A DNA stretch of 64,000 bases, from the NCBI GenBank assembly GCA_025128135.1, contig JAHLYW010000004.1, positions 1 to 64,000 of the forward strand. Reading direction: 5' to 3'. Source of the DNA: Synechococcus sp. CS-1325 (GTDB taxonomy: Bacteria > Cyanobacteriota > Cyanobacteriia > PCC-6307 > Cyanobiaceae). Shown one piece after another: positions 45,295-54,302 of this stretch. Below the pieces are notes generated by a model, which saw only the letters and a list, made by a program, of their open reading frames with translations, did not search any database and was not told the origin of the DNA. A program made the translations under genes and the position numbers. The number at the start of each line of letters is the position of its first letter. Within the stretch, counting starts at the first letter, position 1.

Positions 45295-45992
45295 TCGTCG
45301 TCAAATGCGTGTAGAGCCATGGACCCCACAACTGAACCCTCTAGCAAATATTAGGATAGCGTGACTTTCATTGTCAATGTGGATCTGAACGGCATCTGAA
45401 TCTCGCTGACATCAGCTTGAGAATGCATTTACAACGCATGGTCCCTGCTTCAAGGAAGTCGGCTTCTGCAGGCTGAGTTGGCTCAAGAAATTTCCAAGGT
45501 AATCATTTATGATTTGAATGAAGGCATCCCTGCCTGCAAAAGCGCCCATTCTCAGGCGACGGCAATCAGCACTAGGGATCATCCCGGCATAAAAACATCC
45601 TTCTCACAGTATTTAGTGCCACGACAAGATAATGCCATCGTCGACGAGTAAAAGTTCAGGTTGGAGGCACTGATTATGTTTATGCTGCCAAAACCTATCG
45701 GAGGGACATGCTTACTGGCATGGGACTTTTCTGCAAACTCCTTTGGCTGCGTCTTGTCTCAACTCCGAAACCATGCTGACCAATTCAGCTGTGTTGAGCT
45801 TAACTAATTCGATTGAAAAGTCATCGGCTGCCAGTGAGTGACGGAGCGGTTGAGAGCTATCCGGCTTTTTGTGCAGTGACGCGTATCTGATGGCTTTGGT
45901 GGCCTAAGGCCACAATGCCCCTAATCAATGCGAGCACCGAGTTGCTATTGGGTGGTGTAAGCTTGATAAAGCAATGGGACCATGTGACCATT

Positions 45993-46001
45993 TGCTAAAA
46001 T
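45993..46001 (+). promoter_or_regulatory. Candidate extended -10 promoter of the OPX gene
   Basis: TGCTAAAAT matches the extended -10 form (TGn plus TAAAAT), 19 bases before ATG 46020. No -35 hexamer stands at the usual 16-18 bp spacing (TTGATA at 45963-45968 is too far). Confidence 0.3.
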
Positions 46002-46019
46002 TCTGATTTCCGGGACGGG

Positions 46020-47159
46020 ATGGAACGGAGAGGACAAGGTATGTTTTTCCTGCTGTTGATGGCGGCAGTTCCTCTCTTCCCTGTGAGCGGAGTGAATGCT
46101 AGTGCGCCTTCTACAATTTCAAAAGATCACATTTTCCCTAAACAGGCTGATTCTTCCGCTGCTGTTCAGCAAGACGCGTACATTTTAGGTCCCGGCGACA
46201 GACTGCTATTGCAGATGCTTGATCCAAACGCTCAAGTCTACGGAGGGACATTGGAGATACTGAATGATGGAACCGCTTCGTTAGCTCTGCTCGGCTCCGC
46301 CCAGCTCTCTGGTCTGACTATAAGTCAGGCGACTCAATGGCTCACCCAGCTATATGGTCGTTATCTGATTCGTCCAGATCTCAGCCTGTCATTGGCGCAG
46401 CCACGCGCAATGCAAGTTAGTGTACTGGGGGAAGTTCAAACCCCTGGTGTTTATAGCCTATCTCCGCGTGGCGACGGCTCTGCAGTTCAGGGTGTTGCTG
46501 GTGGAGGCACATCTGGCCTTCCTACTGTCGTTTCTGCAATACAGAAAGCCGGTGGAATTACATTGAATTCAAATATCCGCTCAGTAACTCTACGACGCAA
46601 ACTGCCAGGTCTATCGAACGATGTCAAGCAAGTTACATTGGATCTAGCGAAACTACTTCAGACAGGAAACTTAAGCCAAAATCCGTTTCTTTTTGATGGA
46701 GATTCCATTACTGTTGCGCGTGCTCTGGATCCATTGCCAGAGGAGGTTATCGCCCTTGGATCAATCAATTTGTCTCCCCAGACAATCAGCGTTAACATCA
46801 TCGGCGAAGTGAAAGCCCCTGGGATTATACAGCTAAAGGCCAATACCCCCTTGGTAGAAGCTATCTTGAAAGCTGGTGGCCCAACCGACTGGAGAGCGCA
46901 AAAAAGCAATGTTGAGCTTGTTAGAATCAACCGGAATGGATCAGTGACCCGCCAAAAGTTTTCACTGAATTATCAGCAAGGGGTCTCGAATGCTTTCAAT
47001 CCTCCTTTGCGAGATGGAGATTCTGTCGTGGTTCCACGCAGTTTTTACGGCAAAGCAGTTGATGTCTTGAATCAGGTGGTTGCTCCCTTAGGCCAAGCTT
47101 TTAACTTTTACACGGTTTATTGCTCACTTACCAACAACGATGGCACGAATCGTTGCTGA
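46020..47159 (+). CDS. OPX (Wza-like) polysaccharide export protein
   Basis: A 379-aa outer-membrane polysaccharide exporter. A signal peptide (FFLLLMAAVPLFPVSGVNA, with an RR-containing n-region if ATG 46020 is used) is followed by the Poly_export domain (QQDAYILGPGDRLLLQMLDP, about residues 50-130) and SLBB-type repeats (SVLGEVQTPGVYSLSPRGDG and NIIGEVKAPGIIQLKANTPL). ATG 46041, preceded by GAGAGGA at 46028-46034, has the better ribosome site but would lack a charged n-region. No lipobox Cys is seen. It works with the Wzc-like protein at 38005. Two C-terminal cysteines lie in the tail (YCSLTNNDGTNRC). Confidence 0.85.
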   Translation: MERRGQGMFFLLLMAAVPLFPVSGVNASAPSTISKDHIFPKQADSSAAVQQDAYILGPGDRLLLQMLDPNAQVYGGTLEILNDGTASLALLGSAQLSGLTISQATQWLTQLYGRYLIRPDLSLSLAQPRAMQVSVLGEVQTPGVYSLSPRGDGSAVQGVAGGGTSGLPTVVSAIQKAGGITLNSNIRSVTLRRKLPGLSNDVKQVTLDLAKLLQTGNLSQNPFLFDGDSITVARALDPLPEEVIALGSINLSPQTISVNIIGEVKAPGIIQLKANTPLVEAILKAGGPTDWRAQKSNVELVRINRNGSVTRQKFSLNYQQGVSNAFNPPLRDGDSVVVPRSFYGKAVDVLNQVVAPLGQAFNFYTVYCSLTNNDGTNRC

Positions 47160-47199
47160 ATTTTCCTCTCACTCTTCGTAATCACACGCGCGATTTCAA

Positions 47200-48183
47200 G
47201 TGAATCATTCACTTAAGGCCATTCTCCAAGCCGTAGGCTTGGCATCCGTCATTCAACTTCTTTGGCTCCCTTCACTATTGCATGATTTCAACGACCAACG
47301 CGATCAGTCCAGGCGACTGGCTGAACTGGTCAAGAGGGGCCAGGCAACAAAAGCAGACCAGGAGATGCAACCCAATCAACCAATCGATTTGTTATTGGGC
47401 CGTGCAGACAGCCTTAGCCAGCGGCATCAAAAGCCCGTTCTTCCACCAGACATCTCTCATTCCAGGGACGGTGGATCTGTCATCCTGAATTCCGATAAGT
47501 TCATCGGTCTGTCTCGCCAGGAAGCCAGGCAAAAAGATAGCCCCGTCGTACCTATTGGCTCGCTTCTTAATCGCGACTCCCTAGGTATTTTGAGGCCAAT
47601 CATGCGAGACCAATTTTCACCGGCTGAATTACTGGGTGGTCCCCTCACTCTGGCTTCCCTCGATGAAGCACCAATGCCAGTCTTAGCCCGATCTGAGCGA
47701 CAACGCTGGCTGGCCAGTGGGGATCCGCTCGCGCCTCTCAATTCCGAATGGCGCGAGCCGATGCGTCGAGCGATCCGGCAACTGGCAGCCTCTGGCCAAC
47801 CGAAGGCGGCTCTACCGGTGGTTCAGCATTCCAAGACGGTTTTTGTTCCCTCCACGCGGATTCGCAAGAGCGAGCAGGTGCCTGTGGCGATTCATGCTGA
47901 TGGCACCGTGCAGGTATTAAGACGCCCTGCAGCAGCGGGAGCTCTTCGGGACATCGAAGACTGGTCCCAGCGACAGACCTTGCCGGAGCCAGGCAAAGTT
48001 GTGGCTACCGTTATCCACCTTGACCCCCTCCCCGCGCAGATCCAGCGAAGTGCCGCTGCTTCAACTCCGACCGTTTTCCAGAACCGCAGCCAACAACAGA
48101 CTTCCACGGATCCTGAGCAAGTCGTTAACCTTAATTCGACAGAACATCCTCCTACCAATGAGGCATCAAGTTCAAGTCAATGA
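47200..48183 (+). CDS. Unknown membrane-anchored protein next to OPX
   Basis: A 327-aa protein from GTG 47200, 40 bp after the OPX gene. One hydrophobic segment near the N-terminus (AILQAVGLASVIQLLWLPSL) is followed by an extracytoplasmic or cytoplasmic hydrophilic chain rich in Gln, Pro and Arg with no recognised domain. Blocks such as FSPAELLGGPLTLASLDE and PMRRAIRQLAASGQPKAALP look ordered. It is the last gene of the polysaccharide region before the core, and its tandem position suggests a role in export or its regulation. Function unknown. Confidence 0.55.
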   Translation: MNHSLKAILQAVGLASVIQLLWLPSLLHDFNDQRDQSRRLAELVKRGQATKADQEMQPNQPIDLLLGRADSLSQRHQKPVLPPDISHSRDGGSVILNSDKFIGLSRQEARQKDSPVVPIGSLLNRDSLGILRPIMRDQFSPAELLGGPLTLASLDEAPMPVLARSERQRWLASGDPLAPLNSEWREPMRRAIRQLAASGQPKAALPVVQHSKTVFVPSTRIRKSEQVPVAIHADGTVQVLRRPAAAGALRDIEDWSQRQTLPEPGKVVATVIHLDPLPAQIQRSAAASTPTVFQNRSQQQTSTDPEQVVNLNSTEHPPTNEASSSSQ

Positions 48184-48507
48184 GCCATTCTCCCTGTAAG
48201 GAGATCAAACAATCTTCAAGCAGATGGCTTGCCGAGTTCCGACGGTCCAAGTGGATTCGATGAATCACTTAAATCACATTCTCTGACACAGCAGATGCCG
48301 AGACGGAATGTATCTTCCCTGCTAATACCCAAAGACCGGATCATTCAATCGATATTGGAATGTCTAGCCTTAGGCCTTGAAAGATCGTCAACTCATCAAC
48401 CATATGTTTTAGCATTGTGAAATGAGGATACACTTTGGACCATTTTCTACGCCCCTCGCTCACTACACATCAAGCAGGCTTTCGGGTGAAAGACGCTTTT
48501 GCATCAA
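48184..48507. other. Junction between EPS locus and core genes
   Basis: No gene is supported. A small stem with CTTTC/GAAAG arms (about 48480-48494) follows the leftward gene at 48508 and might serve as a weak terminator, but its T-run is poor. This is the right-hand boundary of the accessory region. Confidence 0.4.
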
Positions 48508-49107
48508 TCAACTTGCTTCCGCGTCACCGGCCAGCACTCCCCTGATCACCCTGGCGATCGCCTCGATCTGCACGCTGTCGTAGCCCCAGCGCTTCAGGAA
48601 GGCCACATCTTCACCAGTGCCGTCGGTGGCCGCCAGCAGCACCGTCAGGCGCTGCTCCGCAGCAGCGGGCTCCAGCCAGGCCAGCAGTTCGGCGCAGCGA
48701 CGCTGCACCCGCTCGGAGCGGCCTTGCTGCTGCTCGTCGCCCTGGCGCCCATGCTGCACGGCCATCGCCGTGCTCATCGCCAGGTTGCGCGCGGTGAGAT
48801 CCACCACCCCCTCGCCCGCGAGCCGCAGACTCTGGGCCAGGGGTTCGGGCAGCCGGTCCATCAGGGCTGAATCCCCGGCCAGGGCCACCACAAAGAAGCC
48901 CCTGGCCCCGTCGCGGCTGGCCACCAGCTCCCCCACCCGTTCGGCCAGCACCTCGTCGCTCAGTTCCCCTCCCTCCCACAGCCCGATCCACTGGGCCGTG
49001 ATCTCCATCGCCTGGGCGAAGCTGGGAGCGGCGGGCGGCACGGTGGTGGCAGACGGCACGGCTGCTGCAGACGGCACGGTGGCGGTATCGGGGCTCGGTG
49101 TGGACAT
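48508..49107 (-). CDS. Conserved cyanobacterial hypothetical protein
   Basis: A protein of about 199 aa from ATG 49107 (an internal ATG at MEITAQWIGLWEGG is a possible start after a low-complexity Ala/Pro/Thr leader). Residues 40-199 are helical and acidic: LSDEVLAERVGELVASRDGA, FFVVALAGDSALMDRLPEPL, LTARNLAMSTAMAVQHG, ending VIRGVLAGDAEAS. There is no signal peptide or membrane helix. It is divergent from era with only 31 bp between starts, so they share regulatory space. Function unknown. Confidence 0.7.
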   Translation of the reverse strand: MSTPSPDTATVPSAAAVPSATTVPPAAPSFAQAMEITAQWIGLWEGGELSDEVLAERVGELVASRDGARGFFVVALAGDSALMDRLPEPLAQSLRLAGEGVVDLTARNLAMSTAMAVQHGRQGDEQQQGRSERVQRRCAELLAWLEPAAAEQRLTVLLAATDGTGEDVAFLKRWGYDSVQIEAIARVIRGVLAGDAEAS

Positions 49108-49138
49108 CCCTGCTCGGCTAACTGGCACTGTTGAGACT

Positions 49139-50131
49139 ATGGAGAATCCAACGCCGCCGGAGTTCAGCCGGCCCATTCCGGCTGAATCAAGCCCGCCGGC
49201 TTCCATTCCGCTGCTGCCGACCCAGAGCGTTGCCGGTTTCCGCTCCGGCTTCGTCGCCCTGATCGGCCGGCCGAATGTGGGCAAGTCCACCCTGCTCAAC
49301 CAGCTGGTGGGCGAAAAGGTGGCGATCACCTCGCCGGTGCCCCAGACCACCCGCAACCGGCTGCGGGCGATCCTCACCACCCCCTCCGCCCAGCTGGTGC
49401 TGCTCGACACCCCTGGCATCCACAAGCCCCACCACCTGCTCGGAGAGCGGCTGGTGCAGAGCGCCCGAGGTGCGATCGGCGAGGTGGATGTGGTGCTGCT
49501 GCTGATGGATGGCAGCGAGCCGGCCGGCCGGGGCGATCGCTTCATCGTCGAGCTGCTGCAGCACTGCCGCGCCCCGGTGCTTGTGGCGCTCAACAAGCAG
49601 GATCTGATCGAGCCAGCCGCCGCCGCCGTCCTTCAGGCCAGCTACCGGGAGCTGCTGCAGCTGGCCGCGCTCAACGCCCCCCTGCTCCCGTGCAGCGCCG
49701 TCAGCGGCGAGGGCTGCGCCGATCTGGTGGCGGCCCTGGCCGCCCAGCTCCCCCTGGGGCCCCACCTCTACCCCACCGACACGGTGAGCGATCAACCGGA
49801 GCAGCTGCTGCTCTCGGAACTGATCCGCGAGCAGGTGCTCAGCCACACCCGCGAGGAAATTCCCCATTCGGTGGCGGTTCAGATCGAGCGGATCGTCGAA
49901 GACGGCAAGCGCACCGCCGTGCTGGCCACGGTGCTGGTGGAGCGCTCCAGCCAGAAGGGGATCCTGATCGGCAAGGGGGGCCGCATGCTCAAGGAGATCG
50001 GCAGCGGAGCCCGACACCAGATGGAGAAGGTGTTTGACGGGCCGGTTTATCTGGAGCTGTTCGTGAAAGTGGTGCCGAACTGGCGGCGCAATGCGGCGCG
50101 ACTGGCCGAGCTGGGCTACAGCGGCTCCTGA
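49139..50131 (+). CDS. era: GTPase Era
   Basis: A 330-aa Era GTPase, which binds 16S rRNA and assists 30S maturation at the membrane. It has an N-terminal extension of about 35 residues, G1 GRPNVGKSTLLNQL, G2/TRNRLR region, G3 LLDTPGIHKPHH, G4 ALNKQDL, and G5 SAVSGEG. The C-terminal KH domain includes GILIGKGGRMLKEIGSGAR. ATG 49139 is chosen because it lies directly after the divergent gene. It starts a rightward core group with trmD and ispF. Confidence 0.95.
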   Translation: MENPTPPEFSRPIPAESSPPASIPLLPTQSVAGFRSGFVALIGRPNVGKSTLLNQLVGEKVAITSPVPQTTRNRLRAILTTPSAQLVLLDTPGIHKPHHLLGERLVQSARGAIGEVDVVLLLMDGSEPAGRGDRFIVELLQHCRAPVLVALNKQDLIEPAAAAVLQASYRELLQLAALNAPLLPCSAVSGEGCADLVAALAAQLPLGPHLYPTDTVSDQPEQLLLSELIREQVLSHTREEIPHSVAVQIERIVEDGKRTAVLATVLVERSSQKGILIGKGGRMLKEIGSGARHQMEKVFDGPVYLELFVKVVPNWRRNAARLAELGYSGS

Positions 50132-50177
50132 ACCCGGGGCTCCTGCAGGATGGAGCATCGCCCCCAGACGTCCCGCC

Positions 50178-50684
50178 GTGACCGGCCCCCAGCCAGACCC
50201 CTCCGCCGCCTTTCCACCGGGCAGCCTGCCGGCCTTCCTCGCCCTCTGCGCCGGTCAGTGGATGGCCCTGCGCAGCCAGTTCAGCCCCGAGCGCCTTCCT
50301 GGCGAGGACGCCGATGACGCCGATGACGACGCCTGGCACAGCAGTGAGCGTGGCGAGCTGGTGGTGAGCGCCCTGATAGCAACCAGCAGCGGCAGCCTGG
50401 GGGGACTGGCCGTCACCTCGCCCCAGGGGGACACCAGCCGGATTGATTTTCAGGCCGATGGCAGCCTGCTGGCCTGGGAGGGCGCCGCCCCCCTCGGCCG
50501 CTGGCAGCTCTGGCCCGACGGCAGCCTGGAGCTGGTCACCGAGGCGGGCGGGCTGGAGCGACGGGAGCGGATCTGGTTCACCAAACCCAACCTGCGGCTG
50601 CGCAGCAGCGTCGTGCACAGCAGCGACGGTGCTGCCGCCCAGGCCAGCTTCTGCTCGGAGATTCGCCGGGTCAGCCCCCCATGA
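50178..50684 (+). CDS. CpcS/CpeS-type phycobiliprotein lyase
   Basis: A protein of about 168 aa from GTG 50178. FLALCAGQWMALRSQFSPER opens the CpcS/CpeS lipocalin-like barrel, and RRERIWFTKPNLRLRSSVVH and ASFCSEIRRV are the conserved late blocks. The family attaches bilins to Cys84-type sites of phycobiliproteins; this tells that the organism has phycobilisomes. An acidic insert (EDADDADDDA) near residue 40 is unusual. Subtype (S, U or V) cannot be set. It overlaps trmD by 4 bp. Confidence 0.8.
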   Translation: MTGPQPDPSAAFPPGSLPAFLALCAGQWMALRSQFSPERLPGEDADDADDDAWHSSERGELVVSALIATSSGSLGGLAVTSPQGDTSRIDFQADGSLLAWEGAAPLGRWQLWPDGSLELVTEAGGLERRERIWFTKPNLRLRSSVVHSSDGAAAQASFCSEIRRVSPP

Positions 50685-51388
50685 GCGGCCTGCGGCTCGA
50701 TGTGGTGAGCCTGGTGCCTGAGGCCTTCGCCCTGCTCGCCGGTCTGGGGGTGATCGGCCGGGCCTTTGCGGCGGGCATCGCCGAGCTCCACACCCACAAC
50801 CCGCGCGATTTCACCACCGACCGCTACCGCAAGGTGGATGACGAGCCCTACGGCGGCGGAGCGGGGATGGTGCTCAAGCCGGAGCCGGTGTTCGCCGCCT
50901 TCGAATCGATCCCGGTGCTGCCGCGGCGGCGGGTACTGCTGATGACCCCCCAGGGGCAGCCGCTGCGCCAGGCCGACCTGCGTCGCTGGGCCAGCGGCAG
51001 CGACCAGCTGGTGCTGCTCTGCGGCCACTACGAGGGGTTCGATGAGCGGATTCGATCCCTGGCCGATGAGGAGGTGTCGATCGGCGATTTCGTGCTCACC
51101 GGCGGCGAGCTGCCGGCGATGACGGTGATCAACGGCGTCGTGCGGCTGCTGAGCGGCACCCTCGGCACCGCCGCCTGCCTGGAGGAGGAAAGCCACACCG
51201 CCCTGCTGCTTGAGCACCCCCACTACACCCGCCCGGCCAGCTTCCGCGGCCTGGAGGTGCCGGCGGTGCTGCGCAGCGGTGACCACGGCGCCATCGCCCG
51301 CTGGCGCGCCGACCAGCAGCAACAGCGCACCCGCGAGCGTCGCCCCGATCTCCACGCCCGCTGGCAGGCGGACCAGCAGGCTCCCTGA
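50681..51388 (+). CDS. trmD: tRNA (guanine-N1)-methyltransferase TrmD
   Basis: A 235-aa SPOUT methyltransferase that makes m1G37 in tRNA. AAGIAELHTHNPRDFTTDRY, DEPYGGGAGMVLKPEPVF, LLCGHYEGFDERI and the knot region EVSIGDFVLTGGELPAM are all intact, with the C-terminal domain EHPHYTRPASFRGLEVPAVL. Coupled by ATGA to the lyase gene. Normal family length. Confidence 0.95.
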   Translation: MSGLRLDVVSLVPEAFALLAGLGVIGRAFAAGIAELHTHNPRDFTTDRYRKVDDEPYGGGAGMVLKPEPVFAAFESIPVLPRRRVLLMTPQGQPLRQADLRRWASGSDQLVLLCGHYEGFDERIRSLADEEVSIGDFVLTGGELPAMTVINGVVRLLSGTLGTAACLEEESHTALLLEHPHYTRPASFRGLEVPAVLRSGDHGAIARWRADQQQQRTRERRPDLHARWQADQQAP

Positions 51389-51475
51389 TCCAGGCGGGAG
51401 TGAGCAGCAGGGGAGTGAGCGGCAGGCGGCGGCAATGGGCTGGAAGACTGGAAGGAATCTTGAGGGATTGCCTGC

Positions 51476-51955
51476 GTGCAGCTGCGGATCGGCAACGGCT
51501 ACGACATCCACAGGCTGGTGCCGGGGCGGCCGCTGATCCTGGGGGGCGTGCGGCTGGAGCACCCGCTGGGGCTGGATGGCCACAGCGATGCCGATGTGCT
51601 GGTGCATGCCCTGATCGATGCCCTGCTCGGCGCCCTCAGCCTTGGCGACATCGGTGGCCACTTTCCACCGGAGGATCCCCGCTGGAAGGATGCCGACAGC
51701 CTGGAACTGCTGGCCCAGGTGATCGCCCTGGTCCGGGAGCGCGGCTGGGAGGTGGTCAACGTCGATGCGGTGGTGGTGGCGGAACGGCCCAGGCTGAAGC
51801 CCCGGATCGAGGCGATGCGGGCCTCGATCGCGGCGCGACTCGGGGTGGAGCCCGATCAGGTGGGGGTGAAGGCCACCACCAACGAGGGCCTCGGTCCCAC
51901 CGGCCGCGAAGAGGGGATCGCCTGCCATGCCGTCGCCCTGCTGCAGAAGCCATGA
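51476..51955 (+). CDS. ispF: 2C-methyl-D-erythritol 2,4-cyclodiphosphate synthase
   Basis: A 159-aa IspF of the MEP isoprenoid pathway, starting at GTG 51476. Metal and substrate motifs [20 protein letters not shown] (DxH), [39 protein letters not shown] and [19 protein letters not shown] are complete. The homotrimer makes MEcPP from CDP-ME-2-phosphate. The 3' end overlaps the next gene by 4 bp. Confidence 0.95.
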   Translation: MQLRIGNGYDIHRLVPGRPLILGGVRLEHPLGLDGHSDADVLVHALIDALLGALSLGDIGGHFPPEDPRWKDADSLELLAQVIALVRERGWEVVNVDAVVVAERPRLKPRIEAMRASIAARLGVEPDQVGVKATTNEGLGPTGREEGIACHAVALLQKP

Positions 51956-52398
51956 ACCGGCCCGTTCTGATCGGCCTGACGGTCCTGCTGCTGGCCTTCG
52001 GGCTGGCCCTGTCCCTGCTCAGGCCGGCAGCGGGGGCAGCCCTGGCAACCAGGGACCTGGCGATCGGTGAAAGCGGCGTGGTGGAGGTGCTGCGGCTGCG
52101 GGTGCCCGCTGCCGAGCGCACCTGCTGGCGCCAGGCCGAAGCCCACAGCTGGGAGCCCTGGTTGCTGGAGCAGGCCGGCTACCGGGGCAGGGAGCTGCTC
52201 TGGGACGCCAGGCTTGAGGAGGGGATGCTGCTGATCGGCTGGGCCCGCCAGAGCGACTGGGACGCGATCGCACCCGAGCAGATCGAGGCGGTGCAGGCCC
52301 GCTTCGAAGCGGAAGCACGGCGCTGCCTGGGGCGGGCCGAGGCTTCAGCCAATCCCTTCCCCCTGCTCTCCAGCGGCGCCCTGCTGCCGGAGCGATGA
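51952..52398 (+). CDS. TIGR03792-like conserved protein
   Basis: A protein of about 148 aa from ATG 51952. An N-terminal hydrophobic segment ([18 protein letters not shown]) is followed by [20 protein letters not shown], then [40 protein letters not shown] and EAEARRCLG, the pattern of the cyanobacterial TIGR03792 family (a ferredoxin-like, dimeric alpha-beta barrel type fold). Function unknown. It is coupled to ispF and to larB by 4-bp overlaps. Confidence 0.75.
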   Translation: MNRPVLIGLTVLLLAFGLALSLLRPAAGAALATRDLAIGESGVVEVLRLRVPAAERTCWRQAEAHSWEPWLLEQAGYRGRELLWDARLEEGMLLIGWARQSDWDAIAPEQIEAVQARFEAEARRCLGRAEASANPFPLLSSGALLPER

Positions 52399-53186
52399 GC
52401 CGGCAACCGCCCCACCCCCAGGCTGGCGGTCGACCGCTGGATCCGGCCCTGATCGAAGGCCTGGCCGAACTCGACCTGAACCGGCGGCAGCGGCTCGGCT
52501 TGGCGGAGGCGATCTGGGGTGAGGACAAGAGCGCCGCCCAGATCGCCGCCATCCTGGAGCGCCTGGCCGCGGTGGATTCCGAAGGGTTGGCGGGCGCCGC
52601 AGCTGAGATCATCCTGGTGACTCGGGTGTCGGCGGAGAAAGCCGCTGCTGTGCTGAGCAGGCTGCAGCGCCGCCGGCTGCCCCTGGCGCTGCACCATCAC
52701 CCCGAGGCCCGCTGCCTCAGCCTCGGAGCGCTGCCCGGCAGCGAGCAGCCCAGCAGTGAACCGGCTGCCACCGGTGGGGCGCCGGTGGCGATCCTCTGCG
52801 GCGGCAGCAGCGATCTGGTCGTGGCCCGGGAGGCTCTGCTGGCCTTGCGTTGCCACGACATCGGCGCTGATCTGGTCGTGGACGTGGGGATCGCCGGGCT
52901 GCATCGGCTGCTCGGCAAACTGGAGCGGCTGAGCCGGGCCCGGGTGCTGATCGCCTGTGCCGGCATGGAGGGGGCCTTGCCCACCGTGCTGGCCGGCCTG
53001 CTGCCGCATCCGGTGATCGGCGTGCCAGTTTCCGTGGGCTATGGGGTGAGCGCCGCTGGAACGGCCGCCCTGCACGGAATGCTGGCCAGCTGCGCACCGG
53101 GTCTCACCGTGGTGAACATCGACAACGGCTACGGAGCCGCCATGGCGGCGCTACGGATCCTGAGGGCGGTGAACCCTGAGGAGTGA
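52395..53186 (+). CDS. larB: Nickel-pincer cofactor biosynthesis protein LarB
   Basis: A 263-aa LarB. It carboxylates nicotinic acid adenine dinucleotide and releases AMP, the first step of the nickel-pincer nucleotide of lactate racemase. The AIR-carboxylase-like C-terminal domain shows VAILCGGSSDLVVAREALLA, VDVGIAGLHRLLGKLE, IACAGMEGALPTVLAGLLPH and VVNIDNGYGAAMAALRIL. The N-terminal part (LDLNRRQRLGLAEAIWGEDK) is typical. LarC and LarE are not in the window, and LarB is often found alone in cyanobacteria. Confidence 0.9.
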   Translation: MSRQPPHPQAGGRPLDPALIEGLAELDLNRRQRLGLAEAIWGEDKSAAQIAAILERLAAVDSEGLAGAAAEIILVTRVSAEKAAAVLSRLQRRRLPLALHHHPEARCLSLGALPGSEQPSSEPAATGGAPVAILCGGSSDLVVAREALLALRCHDIGADLVVDVGIAGLHRLLGKLERLSRARVLIACAGMEGALPTVLAGLLPHPVIGVPVSVGYGVSAAGTAALHGMLASCAPGLTVVNIDNGYGAAMAALRILRAVNPEE

Positions 53187-53228
53187 TGAGCAAGTCAGAG
53201 ATGCTGGACGCTCAGATTTGCTGGACGC

Positions 53229-54182
53229 TCAGAGGTGCTGAAGCTGGGGATAGGCCGTGAGCAGCTCCTCGGTGCTCAGCACTTCGCCGGCTCCTTCCGG
53301 CTGCCAGATCACCTCCAGGGCCAGCAGGTCGTTGGCCGGCACGGCGCCGATCAGCCGCAGGGCCTCCCGCAGGCTCTCGGCAGTGTTGACGGTTTTGATC
53401 GGCATCCGGCCCCGGCTGGCCACCAGCAGGGTGATGGCGATGAAGTCGCTGGCGGCATCGGCATTCCCCGCCGGCCGGGCCGAATCCTGGAAGCGCTGAC
53501 CGCCCACATTGGAGGTCACCTCGCTGCGCAGCTTGCTGCGCTCGGTCATCGAAAGGCGATTGAAGGTGGATTCGGCACTCACGAAGGGAACCTGACCCAC
53601 CTCACAGTTGGCGTAGACCCAGAGGTCGGGCTGGCGCATCAGGGCCAGGCTGGTTTCCTGCAGCACCTTCTGAAGGCCGCCGCTGTCGGAGGTGTTGGCC
53701 GTGGCCGCCAGACGGCGGAGATCATCCTGCAGTTCCCGGGCCGTGGCCAGCAGACCCACCTGCAACTGCACCACGTTCACCGGCCCCTCGGCCACCGGGG
53801 CATAGCCGCCGCCGTTGCCGGCCGAAAGGGCGGGTCCGCCGCCTCCCCCTCTGAGTGCATTGACCAGCACCCCGGCGATGGTCATCAGCACCAGGAAGCC
53901 GAACAGCCCGCCGCCGCCGAAGCCGAACATCGGGATCAGGAACGGAAATCCGATTCCGCCACCCCCAAAGCCGCCGCCGTAACCACCGCGATAGCCGCCA
54001 CCGCCGCCGAAACCACCGCCGCCATAGCTGCCACCGCTGCGGGGCATCGAAGGGGCCGAGCGGAAACTGCCACCGCCGATGCGGCCGCCACTGGCAGCAT
54101 CGCTCGGGCGTGGTGCTGCGAAGAGCAGCAGGCCGCTGGTGAGCAGTGGCAGGAATACCCAGGCGGAGAGGCGCCGAATCAT
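53229..54182 (-). CDS. DUF1517 family protein
   Basis: A protein of about 317 aa from ATG 54182 (frame open to 54293). A signal peptide or anchor (VFLPLLTSGLLLFAAPRPSDA) is followed by a Gly-rich stretch (about residues 25-70: SGGSYGGGGFGGGGGYRGGY), one membrane segment (FGFLVLMTIAGVLVNALRG) and the DUF1517 domain (VVQLQVGLLATARELQDDLR, DLWVYANCEVGQVPF, DFIAITLLVASRGRMPIKTV). Plastid and cyanobacterial homologues are membrane proteins of unclear role, associated with thylakoids. Convergent with larB. Confidence 0.85.
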   Translation of the reverse strand: MIRRLSAWVFLPLLTSGLLLFAAPRPSDAASGGRIGGGSFRSAPSMPRSGGSYGGGGFGGGGGYRGGYGGGFGGGGIGFPFLIPMFGFGGGGLFGFLVLMTIAGVLVNALRGGGGGPALSAGNGGGYAPVAEGPVNVVQLQVGLLATARELQDDLRRLAATANTSDSGGLQKVLQETSLALMRQPDLWVYANCEVGQVPFVSAESTFNRLSMTERSKLRSEVTSNVGGQRFQDSARPAGNADAASDFIAITLLVASRGRMPIKTVNTAESLREALRLIGAVPANDLLALEVIWQPEGAGEVLSTEELLTAYPQLQHL

Positions 54183-54302
54183 GGTTGGGTTGAAGGTGGG
54201 TTTGAAGTCTGCCGAAGAAACGGATTTCAAGACTGACTTGAAAAATCTGCGGAAGGAAGCAAGGAAGGAGGGCACGGAAATCGCCCGAAGCATGACTTGA
54301 AT

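Larger units (their letters stand above)
44740..46019. other. 1.28-kb gene-poor region
   Basis: No intact gene was recognised between the CapD-like gene and the OPX gene. The section 44963-45294 reads as two adjoining frames that look like one decayed protein (AITEAIKRLRLKRWMPLIER, then in another frame IEIMLKRFDRWSVPSEKM and GWQAILDDASANFR). The rest (45300-45990) shows no ORF of note or clear RNA structure. A possible extended -10 promoter lies at 45993-46001. The family of the remnant is unknown. Confidence 0.5.

Noticed and set aside
48229..48420. 63-codon ORF in the junction after the polysaccharide region
   Set aside because: No ribosome site, motif or coding bias; probably random.
53235..54236. 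333-codon plus-strand ORF opposite DUF1517
   Set aside because: It is antisense to a recognised family with Gly-rich coding, which naturally opens the opposite frame.
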